Positions 22,540-34,192 of a stretch of 64,000 nucleotides of DNA are shown here, one piece after another. The DNA is from Neoscytalidium dimidiatum (Eukaryota > Ascomycota > Dothideomycetes > Botryosphaeriales > Botryosphaeriaceae). The notes under the pieces are model-generated. The model was not told the DNA's origin. It ran no database searches and was given only the letters and a program-made list of their open reading frames with translations. Position 1 is the first letter of the stretch. Every line of letters begins with the position of its first letter. The position numbers and the translations under genes are program-made. Location: NCBI GenBank assembly GCA_037367355.1, contig CM074696.1, forward strand, positions 930,001 through 994,000, in the 5' to 3' direction.

Positions 22540-24110
22540 ATAACCCTTCTGGTGATAACCAGTTGCTAATGGTACGAAGACATCCGTCGTGAATCCAGCA
22601 GACCGTGTGGGCGTTCTCGGAAGCGTACGTATATTACGACTGCACAAACCGTGCAAAGAAAGTCTGATCTGATGTCGATGAGACTTTGAGGCATTTGAAT
22701 AGATTTCGCTAGTGAAGAAAAGATCTTGTCTCGAATTAGGCCGTACCAAAGGAGAATGGTCGAGTGCATGTCCACAGCGGAGAAAAACACCTCGCTAGGC
22801 GTTGAACTGTGTCTATGACAAAGGCAAAAAGCGTGAGAATTCCTGCATGAAGTATCTTGGCGGAGGAGTCCTCGGCAATGCAGAGCTTTATGGGGTCCAC
22901 ATACTCTGAAAGGATGTTGATGCCAATATCTTGCATGTTGGTTATTGTGTGCTTGCCGGCGATTGAGGTCGTCGTAGACCGCAGACTAATCAGGGACGCA
23001 GGAAGGAGGATCTTGGCTGTTCTTCCGCCCAATGTCACCGGAGAAAAAGGCAAGTGAACCCGTGCTACTGATCATCTCCAGAGCAGTATTTGTGAACACT
23101 ATGGCCACGTCTAAACTGTAATCAGGACTGAGGATCGGCATGTTCTTCGCAAATCCGAGGAGCGTACAAACTTTGTCACAGTCGTCTGAAGCGCCACTCC
23201 TCAAAACACCCCTCGTAGCGGCAATATCCAGGATTCTCTCCGAGAATCGTGAAACGAAATGGAAATACTTAGTGTGCATTCTAGGAAGTGCATTTGTATC
23301 CGTGCAGGACGTTTTTTTTTTTTTTTTTTATTGGCGGCCGCTGCCAGCATGTGCCATGGCGCTTTCGATGAATCGTACACGATACTGATGTCTGACGCAA
23401 CAATAATTTCCTGAAATCTGTCCAAATTCGATTAAACCATCTACACCTCAGCATATGCCGAAGTGATTCGAACGGATGCTTCTAGCATGGATCACTCTAA
23501 ATGATGGGGAGTCCGAAATTTACTGGATTGCATTACCCGGACCCTTAGAACGCGCAAGCGATCGCAATAAACAAAACACATCAAACGCGTGATCGGGTTC
23601 TCCAACGCTCTGGAAAGTTGGACAAAATGCATCGTTCCTCCCATAAGGCTAGGCAGGCGGAATTGCGGTGATCGAGAGTGAGCTCTCTGATGATGCGGCC
23701 TTCTTTTCTTTGAACTTCTCCGGAGCCCTGTTTATAGCTAAGCCGTCCCAATGCGACAAAAGACGAGGTAAAATCGGTGCTGTAATCTTCGACTTCGCCC
23801 AAGCAGGTGAGTCCTTTCTTCGACATTTGTGTGGTTGATACAGAGAGCATTTATCCGGAATATGAATGGACGGAGGTAGTGGCGCAGCCGGCAGAGAGCA
23901 GAAAACAGATTGGCCGTAGCTCTCCACTCTTTCCCGCAAAAAGAGATGGATCTCAAATACTGCCGTAATTGGCAGGTCTCAATCTTGCCCAGCAGGCTAC
24001 TGACTAAACTTACAGTGTCAGTTACGCCTGGCATCAGCGAACAAGGCCTTCCAAGCGCAAGGTGCCCTCTCGCAGATAGCCATCTAGTATGTCTTGGCTT
24101 CTACCATGCT
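22540..24110 (-). pseudogene. Decayed HET-domain (heterokaryon incompatibility) gene
   Basis: Collinear fragments of a HET domain lie in different minus-strand frames. Around 23950-23790: GKEWRATANLFSAL, then INALCINHTNVEERTH, matching the family's (ID)ALCINQxxxxER signature. At about 23810-23740, in another frame: LGEVEDYSTDFTSSFVALG, matching the WLG segment. At about 23415-23335: FQEIIVASDISIVYDSSKAPW, matching the W-QE-ia-a-vtv-cG-W block. At about 23205-23060: SDDCDKVCTLLGFAKNM and PDYSLDVAIVF, matching the RDKVYALLGL and PDYS motifs. The spacer between the ER motif and the WLG motif is too short (about 16 residues missing) and shifts frame. A run of about 18 T (plus strand, around 23311-23329) cuts the third block. 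The upstream YVWG motif is degenerate. I infer a pseudogene. Its limits are approximate, and some breaks might be introns. Confidence 0.7.
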
Positions 24111-25254
24111 AGCGTAGCCGGTGCCCTCGTTCTGCTTGCACTGCCTGCGGACGCTCGACTTCAGTGCGTCGTCCAGATTGTTGGACAAGAGACCATGCAT
24201 TGAAGCGCATGTTGAGTTTCCAAGCATCTAGCTTTGCGCGGATGGCCTAGTCGCCCGCGCACCTGAGACAGGGCAACGTGCAATGCAGTAAAAGGTAAGC
24301 GCTCTCCTTCTCTCTGTCTGTCTGTCTGGTACGCAACGCATAGAACACCGAGTCCGGGGACCTAGGAGCAGAAAGCTGGTGTATTAGATCACAGGAGCAG
24401 AGTGAGACGTGGCAATGAAGGCACTTGGCAAGATCGACATGAGGGCGGAATGCAGTGGACCTAATGCGGGACAAAGATCGAGGTGATGGGCAGTCGAAGT
24501 GCGTGCTTGTTGGAGGCAGGGCGATGAGGGTTGAACAGCGGACTTGATTGCGACGCTGGCCTGACCAGTGACGCTTGCGGGCTTGCGGGCTTGCGGGCTT
24601 GCGGGCGTGCGGGCTTGCGGGCGGCGCTGGCGGGCAATGCGAGAGACGGTAATAATTACGCCAGCAGCTGACTATGCGCGTTAAGTTTCGTTTCTTGGCG
24701 TTTGGATGATACTGCGCCCTGTCAGTCCCAGGCCCACAGTGTCTCAGCGCGCCGCTCGTCCGCCGCGGTGTGGTAGGCGAGGGCGCAGTGTGGGTGCGCT
24801 TGGGCCCGGTGTGATGCAACTGGGCTTATTGGGTCGTTTTGGTACGCGTGGGCGGGTTGGTAAGTTACGCGCAAGACCTGGCAGGCTGGCCGGACAGGCT
24901 GTGGGCTCGTGAGCGGGCAAGGTTTATCCGCCGCCTTGCCTCTTGCGCAGGTCCACCAGCTAGGTTTCGGGCTCTGCTGCTTCCTCACGCCTGCACCACC
25001 GCAAACCAGCAAACCACCCACCTCCAATCCATGATCCCGCAAAGCCGCACGGCCCACGCCTGATCCACACTGTTCCCCTCTTCCAGAGCTGGCCCTTCGG
25101 CTTGCACCTCTCCTTCACCATCGCCGCGAAAGGCTCCCTCGCACCGGTTCCGTCGTCATCGCGTCGACCGCCCCAGCCCTTGTGGCCCTGATCCTTCCAT
25201 CCACCTGCAACTCTCCACTGCCTCTCCAGCCCGCCCCACCAACCCCCATCCATA
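24111..25254. other. Intergenic upstream of the Def1-like gene
   Basis: No recognised gene. It contains a short CTGT microsatellite near 24314-24328, the 8-bp repeat at 24573-24620, and a GC-rich, then C-rich leader before 25255. Confidence 0.45.
24573..24620. repeat. 8-bp tandem repeat, six copies
   Basis: The unit GCTTGCGG is repeated six times in register, and the fifth copy has a T-to-G change (GCGTGCGG). It lies in intergenic DNA between the HET relic and the Def1-like gene. Confidence 0.95.
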
Positions 25255-28200
25255 ATGTCTGAAGTGCAATCACGGCCTTCAGCTCCTCGCGGCCGGAGCT
25301 CTGCCCGCGGTGGCCGCGGCGGCTTCAGCTCTCGCGGCCCCAGATCCAACAAGCAGACCAACGGCGACCACAAGAGCGCAGCCTCAATCGACGCTTCCAC
25401 CGAGGAGGGCGAGCTTGGCCAGCTGAGGCTGCAGTATGCCACTCAATTGGCGACCATCAAGGAGACATTCCCCGACTGGACCGACCTCGACCTGCTGCTA
25501 GCCCTGCACGAGAGCGACGGCGACCTCAACGTGGCCAGCGAGAAGATCTTAGAAGGTTGCACCCCTTTGGCCTGCTTGTCGCCGCCCACGCGCGCTGTAT
25601 TAACAAGACTGCGCATACAGGACAGATCTCCCAGTTCGCTGAAGTCCCCAAGAAGAACGACCGCGCGCGCTCCAAGGTGAAGGACGCCCCAGCAACCAGC
25701 TCCGACCCCGCTGCGACATCGACCTCGACGCGCGGCAGAGGTCGCTTTGAAAGCTCTCGCGGTGGCCGAGGACGTGGAACTGAGCGTGGCAGGGGTGGAT
25801 TCCGGGGCAGTCGCGGCGGAGCGCATGCCGCGAACGGCTCGCGCTCTGGTGCCGGTGTTTCTGTCCCCACGACCGAGTCCTCTGCGTGGGACACGACCGC
25901 GACGACGACCGATCCGAACAATGCGTGGGACACGTCTACGCCTGCAGACTCTGGCGATGGCGCTACAGATGGCCAATGGAAGGACGCTGCTCCGGAAGCT
26001 AAGCCCGCTGCCGCTGCTGAAGCTGCCAAGAAGCCTACTGCTCCTCAAGAACCGCCGAAGAAGACATGGGCTCAGATGTTCGCGAAGCCAAAGCCCGCAC
26101 CCGCGCCTCCCAAGCCTGCTGCTGCTACTGCCCCGCCTCCAGAACCTGCTGCCCCTGTTCCCGCCGCCGTACCTGAGCCCACGAAAGAGATTGACTCCGC
26201 AGTCCAGGCTGAAGAGCTACCGATTCCTCCCGTCTCTGATGAAGCGCCCGCCGCAGAGCCGCCTGCTCCCGCTGCAGAGCCTCCTGTCGTTACACCCGAA
26301 GTCCCTGAAGTTCCCTCCACCCAGATCACCCCGTCCAAGGACGAGCTCACCAAGGAAAACGTTGAGAACTTGCCCGACGTCGCCGACCCTGCTCCTACTG
26401 GCACTGCCGCCAGCACAGTCGCTAGTGGAAGTGTTCTTGGTGTTGCTACGCCCTTGACCGGACCTCAGCGCACTTCTGCCGCGCGCCCCGCTATTGGAGG
26501 ATTTGCTACAACGGCACAGAAGGCGACTGCCCCTCAGGGTCGCAGTTCTAGCTACCAGAGGAAAGTCTTGGAGCAACAGGAGGCAGTTGTTATGCCTGGC
26601 AACCACGCAGTGGATCGCGCAGCCGTACAATTCGGCAGCCTTGGTTTGAACGGCGATGCTGCACTTGATGTTGATGAGGACCGGGAAGAAGCAGAGACTC
26701 GCACGCAGCCTCCTCAACACTCCCCTACCCAACAGCCGAGGACCTCGCTCCCTCCAGCTCCACGCCAGCCCGCTGTTCCTAGCGAATCGCAGCCTCAGGA
26801 GCACGTCCCAACTCCTAAGCAAGCTCCTGGCCTGCCTCCGGTGAACCAACAGCCTCAACAGCAGTCGCCTGCTATTGGAGGTCAGGCCGCTCAGCCTTAC
26901 AGTCAATTCGGCCGCTACGGACAGAACAATGTGCAGTCCGAACCGCAAGCCCAGGCTCAGAAGCCTTACGACCCATTCGGCGCACCAGTCTCGCAGCCGA
27001 CCCAATTCGATAGCTTCCCCAGCCACACCCAGCCGCAGAACGTGCAACAGCCTCAGGCTCCATCTTCTCTTGGGAACTTCTCGTCTGCTCCCAACGATTA
27101 CTCCTCTTACTACACTTCTGACCAGCAGAGAAACGCATACCAAAATTACTACGGTGCTGGATACGGACAGCAAGCTGGTGGAAACCAACAGCAGGATGCC
27201 AATACGCAGGAACAGAGGGCCGGAAGTGGCTTCGGTCCAGCGGCTGGCGAATCTGCTTTCCCCACCAGCCAAGCGCAACAGGTAGGCAACATCCCCTCCA
27301 CTTCTTTCGACCTATTACAAGCTCGACATCCTGGTAGCTACTCAAGTCGCGAATACTCTGGATCTTCAGAATATCAGACTAGTCAGCGGCTCCAGGACTC
27401 GCGTTCGAGCGACAATGACTCGGTTCGGACAGCAATGTCCTCACACTCACTGAAAAATTTATCTTTGCCATCTATTTCTCAATTAGTGCCTAATTCGCCC
27501 TCGCAGAACCAGAGCCGTTACGGCGATGCTCAGAATAGCGGCCACAACACGCCCGCTCCCACGATAGCTGCTCAGCCCCACCCTGCGGCCCAGTCTCAAC
27601 ACATGCACCAGCCTCACGGACAGACTGGTCACAGCGGCTTCCCCTACGGTAGCCACCCTTACTACAACAGTCCGTATTACAACGCGTACATGAACCAGTT
27701 TGGTGGAGCATATGGCGGCCAAGGCTATGGTGCTCCTTTCGGCAAGGGCATGTACGGCCAGCCCCACCACTATGGCATGTCTCCTCAGACTACGTACGAT
27801 GCTCACAGTTCCTCTCCGGCGAATGTTGGTGGATTCGGTGCTTCCTCTATGCATGGACGCGATAATGCTCTTGGAGGCGGCCTTGGCGACTATCGCGCAA
27901 GCTCGACGCAGCCCTCGCAGACTCAGCAGCACACTGCTAGCAGCGGCGCGTTCGGCGGCATGCCCGATGTTTTTGGCCGCAACCAAGGCGTTTTCCCCGG
28001 TCAAAACCAGCCTTACGGTCAGCAGCAATCGGCTTCCCAGGCTGGCGCCGAGGATTCTCTGAAGCCTTTTGGCGAGAAGGCAGCGGCTGGGCCAAGCCCG
28101 TCTTCGATTGGACAGCCCGGTCGTCCCGGTTCGGCGACCAATTCGGTCGGTCAAGGTGCTCAGTCGGGTCTCCCGCCACCTCAGTCGCACCAGCAGGGTT

Positions 28201-28358
28201 TCGGTGGCTACCCTGGATCTCAGTACGGTTTGGGCGGACTCGGAGGCCACCAGGCCGGGCAGAGCCACGGCGGTGGTTACGGCGGATACGGCGCAGGATT
28301 TGGCAGTTACGGCAGTTACGGCCGCGGCGGCGGCTGGGGCGGCAACTATGGTCATTAA
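25255..28358 (+). CDS. DEF1: CUE-domain, Gln-rich Def1-like protein (RNA polymerase II degradation factor)
   Basis: In yeast, Def1 promotes ubiquitin-dependent removal of stalled RNA polymerase II. Two exons, 25255-25555 and 25621-28358, give 1012 residues. An RG-rich start (RGGRGGFSSRGPR) is followed by a CUE domain at about 55-100 (IKETFPDWTDLDLLLALHES, then NVASEKIL), which should bind ubiquitin. Residues 125-200 hold another RG-rich stretch (RGRGRFESSRGGRGRGTERG). Then come Pro/Ala/Glu repeats with the conserved KKTWAQMFAKPKP block. From about 470 to the end the chain is Gln-, Tyr-, Ser- and Gly-rich, low in charge, and ends GGYGGYGAGFGSYGSYGRGG, a prion-like composition. Orthology to Def1 rests on the architecture (CUE plus WAQMF block plus Q-rich tail), which is usual for filamentous ascomycetes. 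No nuclear import signal stands out except the RG-rich segments. Confidence 0.85.
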
Positions 28359-29212
28359 GCAAATGGCGTTTGAGGATCACCCGGTTTCGGAAAAGCTTAT
28401 CGCTCATGGACACGCAAAGTGTGGATAACTGGAACAAACTGGGTTGCTTTAAAGGGGATCGGGTTGTTACATCATCGGTTTTCTCTTTTTCCTTCTCTCC
28501 AAGTGGACACGAAAGTTGCGTATTGAGATGATGAGTTTTTTTTTCCTGCAAAGCGGGATTGCATGGATCACACAATCTTAGGGTGGGAGGGTTCTGTATT
28601 ATCTACAACTCGGCTCTCTTCAAAAGGTCAATTCTCTTTCTCAGCTGTTTTTTTGTGGGGTTCTGTTCTTTCTGCTTTTCTCCTTTTGGTGTTGAAACCT
28701 TATTTCTCTCATTCAAAAAGGGGGTTAAAGGGGGCTCACTCATGATGGGAAGTTTGTCTTACTGGATTGTTTGTTCGTTGCTTCGAAACGATCAAAGCTC
28801 AGGATAGTCGCTACATCCGGTTGGGCGATATCTGGATGCAATGCACGGTGTTGAATGCGCAATCGGCATGCATATTGTCACGTCGTGCCTCGTGCTACTT
28901 CATGAAACAGCCTGATTCTGCATGAAGGGGAGGAATTCACCCTTTAACGGTAGCAATATTAGGTGCGCAGCCACGTCGCTATAAAGAACCAGCCGCATCC
29001 ATGGGGAGATCGCGGGTGGGTCCCTTTCGGAGACAGTACCCTTTAACTCCGCCTCCAAGGACAACTTTCGCACGCGTCCTACCCCCTCGACCTCTAATCC
29101 TGAAAAACAAACGGCCACAACATCGACCGGCTAACACCGGCTTCCCACCCCATACCGAGCCTGCGATCCCTCCTTCGCGAACATCGACAGCAACAACACC
29201 CAGACGCCCTCA
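28359..29212. other. Def1-like 3' flank and promoter of the next gene
   Basis: The first 380 bp are T-rich with several T runs, as expected of a 3' untranslated region. The last 200 bp are C/A-rich and lead into the ATG at 29213. I see no additional gene. Confidence 0.5.
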
Positions 29213-30301
29213 ATGGTCCGCAAACCCGCCAAACGGGGCGGCGGCGGCGGCGGCGGCACCGCCAGAAAAGCCGCCTCCGCACCCATCATCGCGCCTCCGC
29301 CGCCCTTCTCGCGCGCGCCCGAACTCGAGTCCTTCCTGTCGACGCTCGACACGGACAAGGTGTACATCACGCACGTGGACACGCACCCGGTCGACTGGAA
29401 GAAGCGCATCTTCTCGATACCGGCGGTGCTCAACGCGGCGATCGCGGCGCTGCTGGCGTGGCGGGCGTACGCGGCGTTCCCGACGTACTGGGCGATGGTG
29501 CTGGCGGCGCTGGGCAACCGCACCGAGTACAGCGTCGAGCGCGACGTCAAGACGTGGGGCGAGCTGGGCGGCATCGCGGCGCGGCGCGCGGCGCTGTTCC
29601 TGATGGATTACGTCATCTTCGTGGTCGTGGGCAACTGGCCGGCGACGTTCGTCGGCCTGGTGGAGGGCGGCGGCAGGGGCGATCCGTGCAGCTGGAGGTG
29701 GAGGGTCGGGTTTCGGGAGAGGGAGGTTTACGTGAGGGTCAGTCGCGGGTGGGGCACGAAGGAGCTGCTTGGGGAGGAAGGGGAGACCGCGGGCGAGGAC
29801 AGCGTCGTGTTCAGGCAGAGGGTCATGCCGGCGATTGATCGGAGATTCGTGAGGGAGAAGACGGGGTACCTCATGGTGGACGGGAGCTGGGATTTGGACT
29901 TCGAGGCGATGATCAAGGCGCATGAGCTGATTGACAAGGGAGAGGTCAAGGAGGAGAGGTTTGAGAAGAGCGTGTGGGTTTTCCCGGGAGAGGAGGTTGG
30001 CTGGTGCGTGTGGGAGGTACACAAGCTGGATGGGGAGGGCGCGGAGGCGGAGGGAAGGAAGAAGATCATGGCGTTCAAGGATAAGCTTACGGCGATGGGG
30101 AAGGAGAGCCTATTCTTCAGATGGATCGAGCTCATCCAGTACGAAAGCAGCCAGCCGGGAGGATTCACGCCGGAGCGCCAACGGGATTCGGTGGTCAAAG
30201 CGAAGGAGCTGTTTGAGAGGCAAGGCGTGGACTTCGAGCAACTCATCGACGATTTGGGTGGGCTCGATGGTATCCCTGGCCTGGAGGACGCAGGACGATA
30301 A
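29213..30301 (+). CDS. Fungal membrane protein of unknown function
   Basis: A single uninterrupted exon of 362 residues. After a basic Gly-rich start (KRGGGGGGGTARK), residues about 40-65 are soluble and contain LSTLDTDKVYITHVDTHP. Two hydrophobic helices follow: about 68-100 (IPAVLNAAIAALLAWRAYAA, then YWAMVLAAL) and about 125-150 (AALFLMDYVIFVVVGNWP). The rest (about 160-362) is soluble, with many charged and aromatic residues (GYLMVDGSWDLDFEAMIKAH; GFTPERQRDSVVKAKELF). I recall similar uncharacterised membrane proteins in many filamentous ascomycetes but know no function. Long antisense open frames on the minus strand are composition shadows. The C-terminal domain carries no enzyme motif that I recognise. 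Confidence 0.85.
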   Translation: MVRKPAKRGGGGGGGTARKAASAPIIAPPPPFSRAPELESFLSTLDTDKVYITHVDTHPVDWKKRIFSIPAVLNAAIAALLAWRAYAAFPTYWAMVLAALGNRTEYSVERDVKTWGELGGIAARRAALFLMDYVIFVVVGNWPATFVGLVEGGGRGDPCSWRWRVGFREREVYVRVSRGWGTKELLGEEGETAGEDSVVFRQRVMPAIDRRFVREKTGYLMVDGSWDLDFEAMIKAHELIDKGEVKEERFEKSVWVFPGEEVGWCVWEVHKLDGEGAEAEGRKKIMAFKDKLTAMGKESLFFRWIELIQYESSQPGGFTPERQRDSVVKAKELFERQGVDFEQLIDDLGGLDGIPGLEDAGR

Positions 30302-30976
30302 AATCGCAAGCAGAATGGTTCGGGATGCAAGAGCCTCGACGAAGAATACCGACAACGGTCGGGTTGAACACCCTCCCTGAGAGCCGCGACCCGCAAGAAG
30401 CATTTTACCATGGACGACACTTGAAGGCACATTCAAAGCCCGGAGATGAAAGGCCACGCATCGATTCCAGCCACAAGTCACGCAACTCGGGTGACTTGAA
30501 AGGACGTGAAGACGTCCTCACCCCTCCATTCTCCACGACCACGGCTTGAGCAAACAACCTCTCTGGTCCGGCCGCTTGTGGATTGGAGCCGAAAATAGAA
30601 TATAGTTGCAGAAAATCGTAAATCAGTGAATCGAAGGCTCGGCTGAGAGACGAAACGAGCCGGTGATCAACAGGATAGAGCTTACATGGCACCGACTCAA
30701 AGGCTGTAAATCATGATGCTGCCCTGGAACCAGTTGCCAAGGCACACCGGCCAGCGCCATGCCGAAAAAGGGGAAGCCGTCATCTGACTTGAGACGTACC
30801 GAATATGAGCCAGCGCTGGATCCCGTTCTCTGCCTATTCGTCATTCATCTGACTTTGTATCACCGACACTCGTTTTCAGCAATTCTTCGGGCAGCTAGAG
30901 CACAAGAATGTGGGAGGGCCAGTTGTAGAGAGCCCAGGATCATCGCCAGCCCAGTCAAAGTCATTGCCGCTCCGCT
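30302..30976. other. Intergenic, no recognised gene
   Basis: Tandem-oriented spacer between the membrane protein and the F-box-like gene. Only short open frames occur, and no repeat or RNA gene was seen. Confidence 0.5.
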
Positions 30977-31846
30977 ATGGATGCCCGCAACACCAGCACT
31001 AGCACCGCATCATCTGCAGCCGTTACTCAGCCTTCTCCCTTCTTCTGGCTTCCACGCGAGCTCCGAGATGAGATCTACGCGCACGTCTTTACGGATCCGG
31101 TAGGGCTGCGATACGAGTACGGAACGGCGCGGCTGCTGGGAAGCACGCCGCACTTCTGGGCCTTCCGGCACACATGTCGGCAAGTGCGGCAAGAAACCGT
31201 CGACTTCGCCTTCAAGCACAACACCATCGTGTTCGACAACCTTGCCTCGCGCCGCATCGCCCGCCCCAATTACCGCAAGTACTTCAATCGCTGGGACACC
31301 GAGTACAGCGAAGAGGATCCGAACGATCCCGCCCGCGACGCCATCACCAAGCCGCTCGTCGACCGCGTCCAGTCGTTCCTATCACGTGTGCAGAGCCCCG
31401 CCCAGAAGGCTCTACTGCGAGATATCACCGTCGTGGAGTTGCGCCCGCTTGAGCATATCTCAGCCCTGTTCGACGCTTTCGACGCGCATGGCTTGCCCGA
31501 TGTCACGCTGACGATCGTGCTGGTGCCGAGCGTGGTGGGCACTTACCAGTTCGATGACAAGTTCCCGCGTGCGCTCGAGCGCCTGTTCATCAAGCGATGG
31601 TTCCGCAGTAGCAGGCATACGGTGCGCCTGCAGCTTGAGGCCTTTGATGGCTTGGAGGACTGGATCCGCACCGAGTTTCCGACCGCCAGCAATGCCCCCG
31701 TCCAGCTGGCGTTGCTGAGACAGGTGAGAGATCTGCGGAGGTTGGCTGGCGCGCTGAACGCGCTCAAGACGGGGAAGGGGGCTGAAGGCTATGGCGAGGA
31801 TGTCATGCTTGAGCATGTGCCGACCGACTTTCTATTGCTGCACTGA
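30977..31846 (+). CDS. 2EXR/F-box-like fungal protein
   Basis: A single exon of 289 residues. The N-terminal signature FFWLPRELRDEIYAHVF at about residues 22-38 is the LPxELRxxIY motif of the fungal 2EXR/F-box-like family. It is followed by HFWAFRHTCRQVRQETVDF (about 58-76), the second typical block (LLxTCRQVRxE). The remaining 210 residues are predicted mixed alpha/beta without a known domain. They contain a segment that may form a folded domain (HISALFDAFDAHGLPDVTLT, then VLVPSV). F-box-like proteins can link a substrate to an SCF ubiquitin ligase, but in this large family partners are almost never known. No signal peptide or membrane segment is seen. Confidence 0.85.
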   Translation: MDARNTSTSTASSAAVTQPSPFFWLPRELRDEIYAHVFTDPVGLRYEYGTARLLGSTPHFWAFRHTCRQVRQETVDFAFKHNTIVFDNLASRRIARPNYRKYFNRWDTEYSEEDPNDPARDAITKPLVDRVQSFLSRVQSPAQKALLRDITVVELRPLEHISALFDAFDAHGLPDVTLTIVLVPSVVGTYQFDDKFPRALERLFIKRWFRSSRHTVRLQLEAFDGLEDWIRTEFPTASNAPVQLALLRQVRDLRRLAGALNALKTGKGAEGYGEDVMLEHVPTDFLLLH

Positions 31847-33057
31847 GGTCGGTGGCTGTGTTGTTGTCCTTGCCCTGGGTAAAATGAGGCTGGTAAGTCC
31901 GTAGGTGTCTTCCGGTCTTGAGATGGGCTAGTAGCGTCTTGTGCGCTTGCTGCGGTCAAAAAGGCGTGTCGATCGAAAGAGACAAGCGTTCGGGGGCTAT
32001 TGATCGGCACGGAGTTCGATTTCAGCGTTTTGCCTTACTCCTCGTTTATCATCAAGGTGCCGCTAGACATTTCTGGTCTCTTTTAAACCTGCTCTCTTCC
32101 CCCTTCTGGTCAAGAAACTTGGCGTGGCTGTGCTCCTTTCCCCTTCTGACTTGACAAAGTTCCGGTTGGCGGTACTTTTCCTTCCTAACACACCCAGGTT
32201 CCGAAGGGCGGCGCATCCTTCTTGAGACACTTTCATTGGGTCTCTTGGTCTTGACACAACGTTCTCGCCGTCCACGTCATCACCAACGCACATCTTCTTT
32301 TCGCTATAAGGCGTTCCGGTCGCAGCGTTTAGATGTCCCTTGTTTCAATGGCTTCAGCGAATTGATTGGCGTGGATGATCAATCGCCTTACGGGACTGGC
32401 TATCAGAGTTTCGGAAAGTTGAAAGCTCGGGGAAATGCAAGGCGCTGGGTGGGCACAGCCTACCCAGAGGTATCGGACGGCGTATGGGGCCCCGGGAAGT
32501 TCTGGGGAAGAATCTCCGCGTCGGTATGTCAATTCCGTTAGATTCCGATCTTTACCAAAGCCCTCAAGTTCCCTTCCTGCAGTCTAACATAACCGGTATC
32601 TGAAGCCTGCGCCCAGCGTTACTTTCAACTTCCTTTCTAATTCTGTTTCCCGATTTGGAGATGCCGCGCTCCGATGCGGACCCGAGAAATGATCGAGCGA
32701 AAGAAGCTTTGCGGGTGGCTGTGAGCATATACGTGAGCTCTCAGCAGCCGCCGGCTTGCTGAAGAGTCAGGAAGTTCTGGGCTCCAGCCCGCCAAGAGGA
32801 GATACCAAGAGACTTGCGCGCAGCCGTCGGTCAACTCGGCTTCTTGGCAGGAGCAATTTGCGGAATACAGGACCTGTGATTGCGCATGTCATTGAGGCAA
32901 TAAGTTCCGAGACGATGGCGTTGCGTTTGACGATGTCTTGTTGGTGTTTGATGTTCCGGCGCGAGGCTGAGCGATTTAATAAGGACGACAACGCGCAGAC
33001 CCATCACCAGTACTCCTTTCCAAAAACTTTCCTCGCCCATTTTCATTCAGCCACAGG
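31847..33057. other. Intergenic upstream of the formate/nitrite transporter
   Basis: About 1.2 kb without a recognised gene. Short open frames on both strands show no motif. A TTTAATAA element near 32974 is the only TATA-like sequence close to the transporter start. I saw no perfect NirA-type site (CTCCGHGG). Confidence 0.45.
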
Positions 33058-34192
33058 ATGAATTTCAATTCATATTCGCCGGCCCAGGCTATCGAGATGG
33101 TCTCGCGGGCGGGAGTAAAGAAGGGCAACATGCGGCCGGAAAAGATATTCCTGTCTGCATTTAGCGCGGGATGCTTCTTATCGTTTGCAGCGGCATCCTG
33201 CTTGGTTGCGAATACTTCGCCATGGGTAAGCACCGATGTTATCTTGCTGCGGAGCGACCAGTGGTGCTGATTTATTGCAAAAGCTCCAGGAAAATGCACC
33301 TGGCGTTGCTCGGCTTCTGGGTGCCATAGTATTCCCTTATGGGTCAGTTCACTAAAGAAATAGATGTGAAGACCTGTGCTCAGAATAATCAGGTTGGTGC
33401 TGATTGTCCTTACTGGAACTGATCTGTGCACCGGAAGTTTCATGGTAAGTCGTGATAACTCTATGGTGGTGTTGAGTATCAACCCGCAGACTAATCTCTA
33501 ATCCACCACCGTAGTACACCACCGTCGCCGTGCTACATCGGCGCCTCTCTATACCCCGAATGCTCTTGCACTGGCTCCTCTCCTTTCTCGGAAATCTTGC
33601 CGGCGCCCTCTTCATGGTCGGCGTCATCTTCGGTCCCGGCGGTGTGTTCTCGACCGAGCCTTTCAAGGAGGAAGCCGTCCTCTTCGCGACCAAGAAGCAG
33701 GTCAAACCACTGTGGCACGAGATCTTCCTGCGCGGCATCGGCTGCAACTGGCTCGTCTGCCTCGCCTGCTACCTCGGCATGCAAGGGCGCGACCTCACCT
33801 CCAAGGTCGTCGGCATCTGGTGGCCCGTCTTCGCCTTCGTGTCGCTCGGCTTCGATCACGTCGCCGCCAACATGTTTTTCGTCCCTCTCGGCCTCTGGCT
33901 GGGCACGCCCGGCTTGACGGTTGGCCTGTACGTGTGGAAAGGTGTCGCACCGGCGCTGCTGGGGAATATCCTCGGTGGTGGCCTGTTTTGCGCCACGTTT
34001 TTGTGGTTCATGTATTTGCAGGGGCAGGAGGAGATGGAGATCGATGGCGAGAGGTTTCATCCTTATCATCATCACCGTGATGAGGAGAAGGGTCATGGGC
34101 AAAGGCTGCCGAGAAAGGATAGGCTTGGCTTGTTGCGCCAGTCTGCGAAGGTGGAGTCCACGTCCAGTCTGGTCTCCGGGTCCGGTCATTGA
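33058..34192 (+). CDS. Formate/nitrite transporter (FNT family, NitA-like)
   Basis: Plasma-membrane channel-like transporter for nitrite, formate or similar small anions. Four exons: 33058-33225, 33284-33342, 33393-33444 and 33515-34192, giving 318 residues. The start FNSYSPAQAIEMVSRAGVKK and FLSAFSAGCFLSFAAA are typical of FNT helix 1. Exons 2-3 rebuild GVARLLGAIVFPYGLVLIVLTGTDLCTGSFM, whose LTGxDLxTG is the family's pore motif. Helix 3-6 follow (LLHWLLSFLGNLAGALF; NWLVCLACYLGMQGRD; FVSLGFDHVAANMFF; LLGNILGGGLFCATFLWFMYL). The FDHxxAN-like motif with its conserved His is intact. The C-terminal 50 residues are hydrophilic and His-rich (HPYHHHRDE). No nitrate-assimilation genes are adjacent. 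Confidence 0.93.

Noticed and set aside
23311..23329. T run as the poly(A) end of a retroposed element
   Set aside because: No second element boundary, target-site duplication or reverse-transcriptase fragment is visible. Slippage within a decaying gene is simpler.
23455..23490. GTTCGAATC on the minus strand as a possible tRNA end
   Set aside because: The flanks cannot pair as a T stem, and the region lies inside the HET relic.
27281..27485. Possible intron inside the Def1-like gene (GTAGGC...ATTAG)
   Set aside because: The stretch is fully open and has the same Ser/Tyr/Gln-rich composition as the flanking tail, so removal is not needed. Optional splicing cannot be excluded.
29210..30432. 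Long minus-strand open frames opposite the membrane-protein gene
   Set aside because: They are antisense shadows caused by GC-rich third positions, and their translations are His/Pro/Arg-rich without domain signs.
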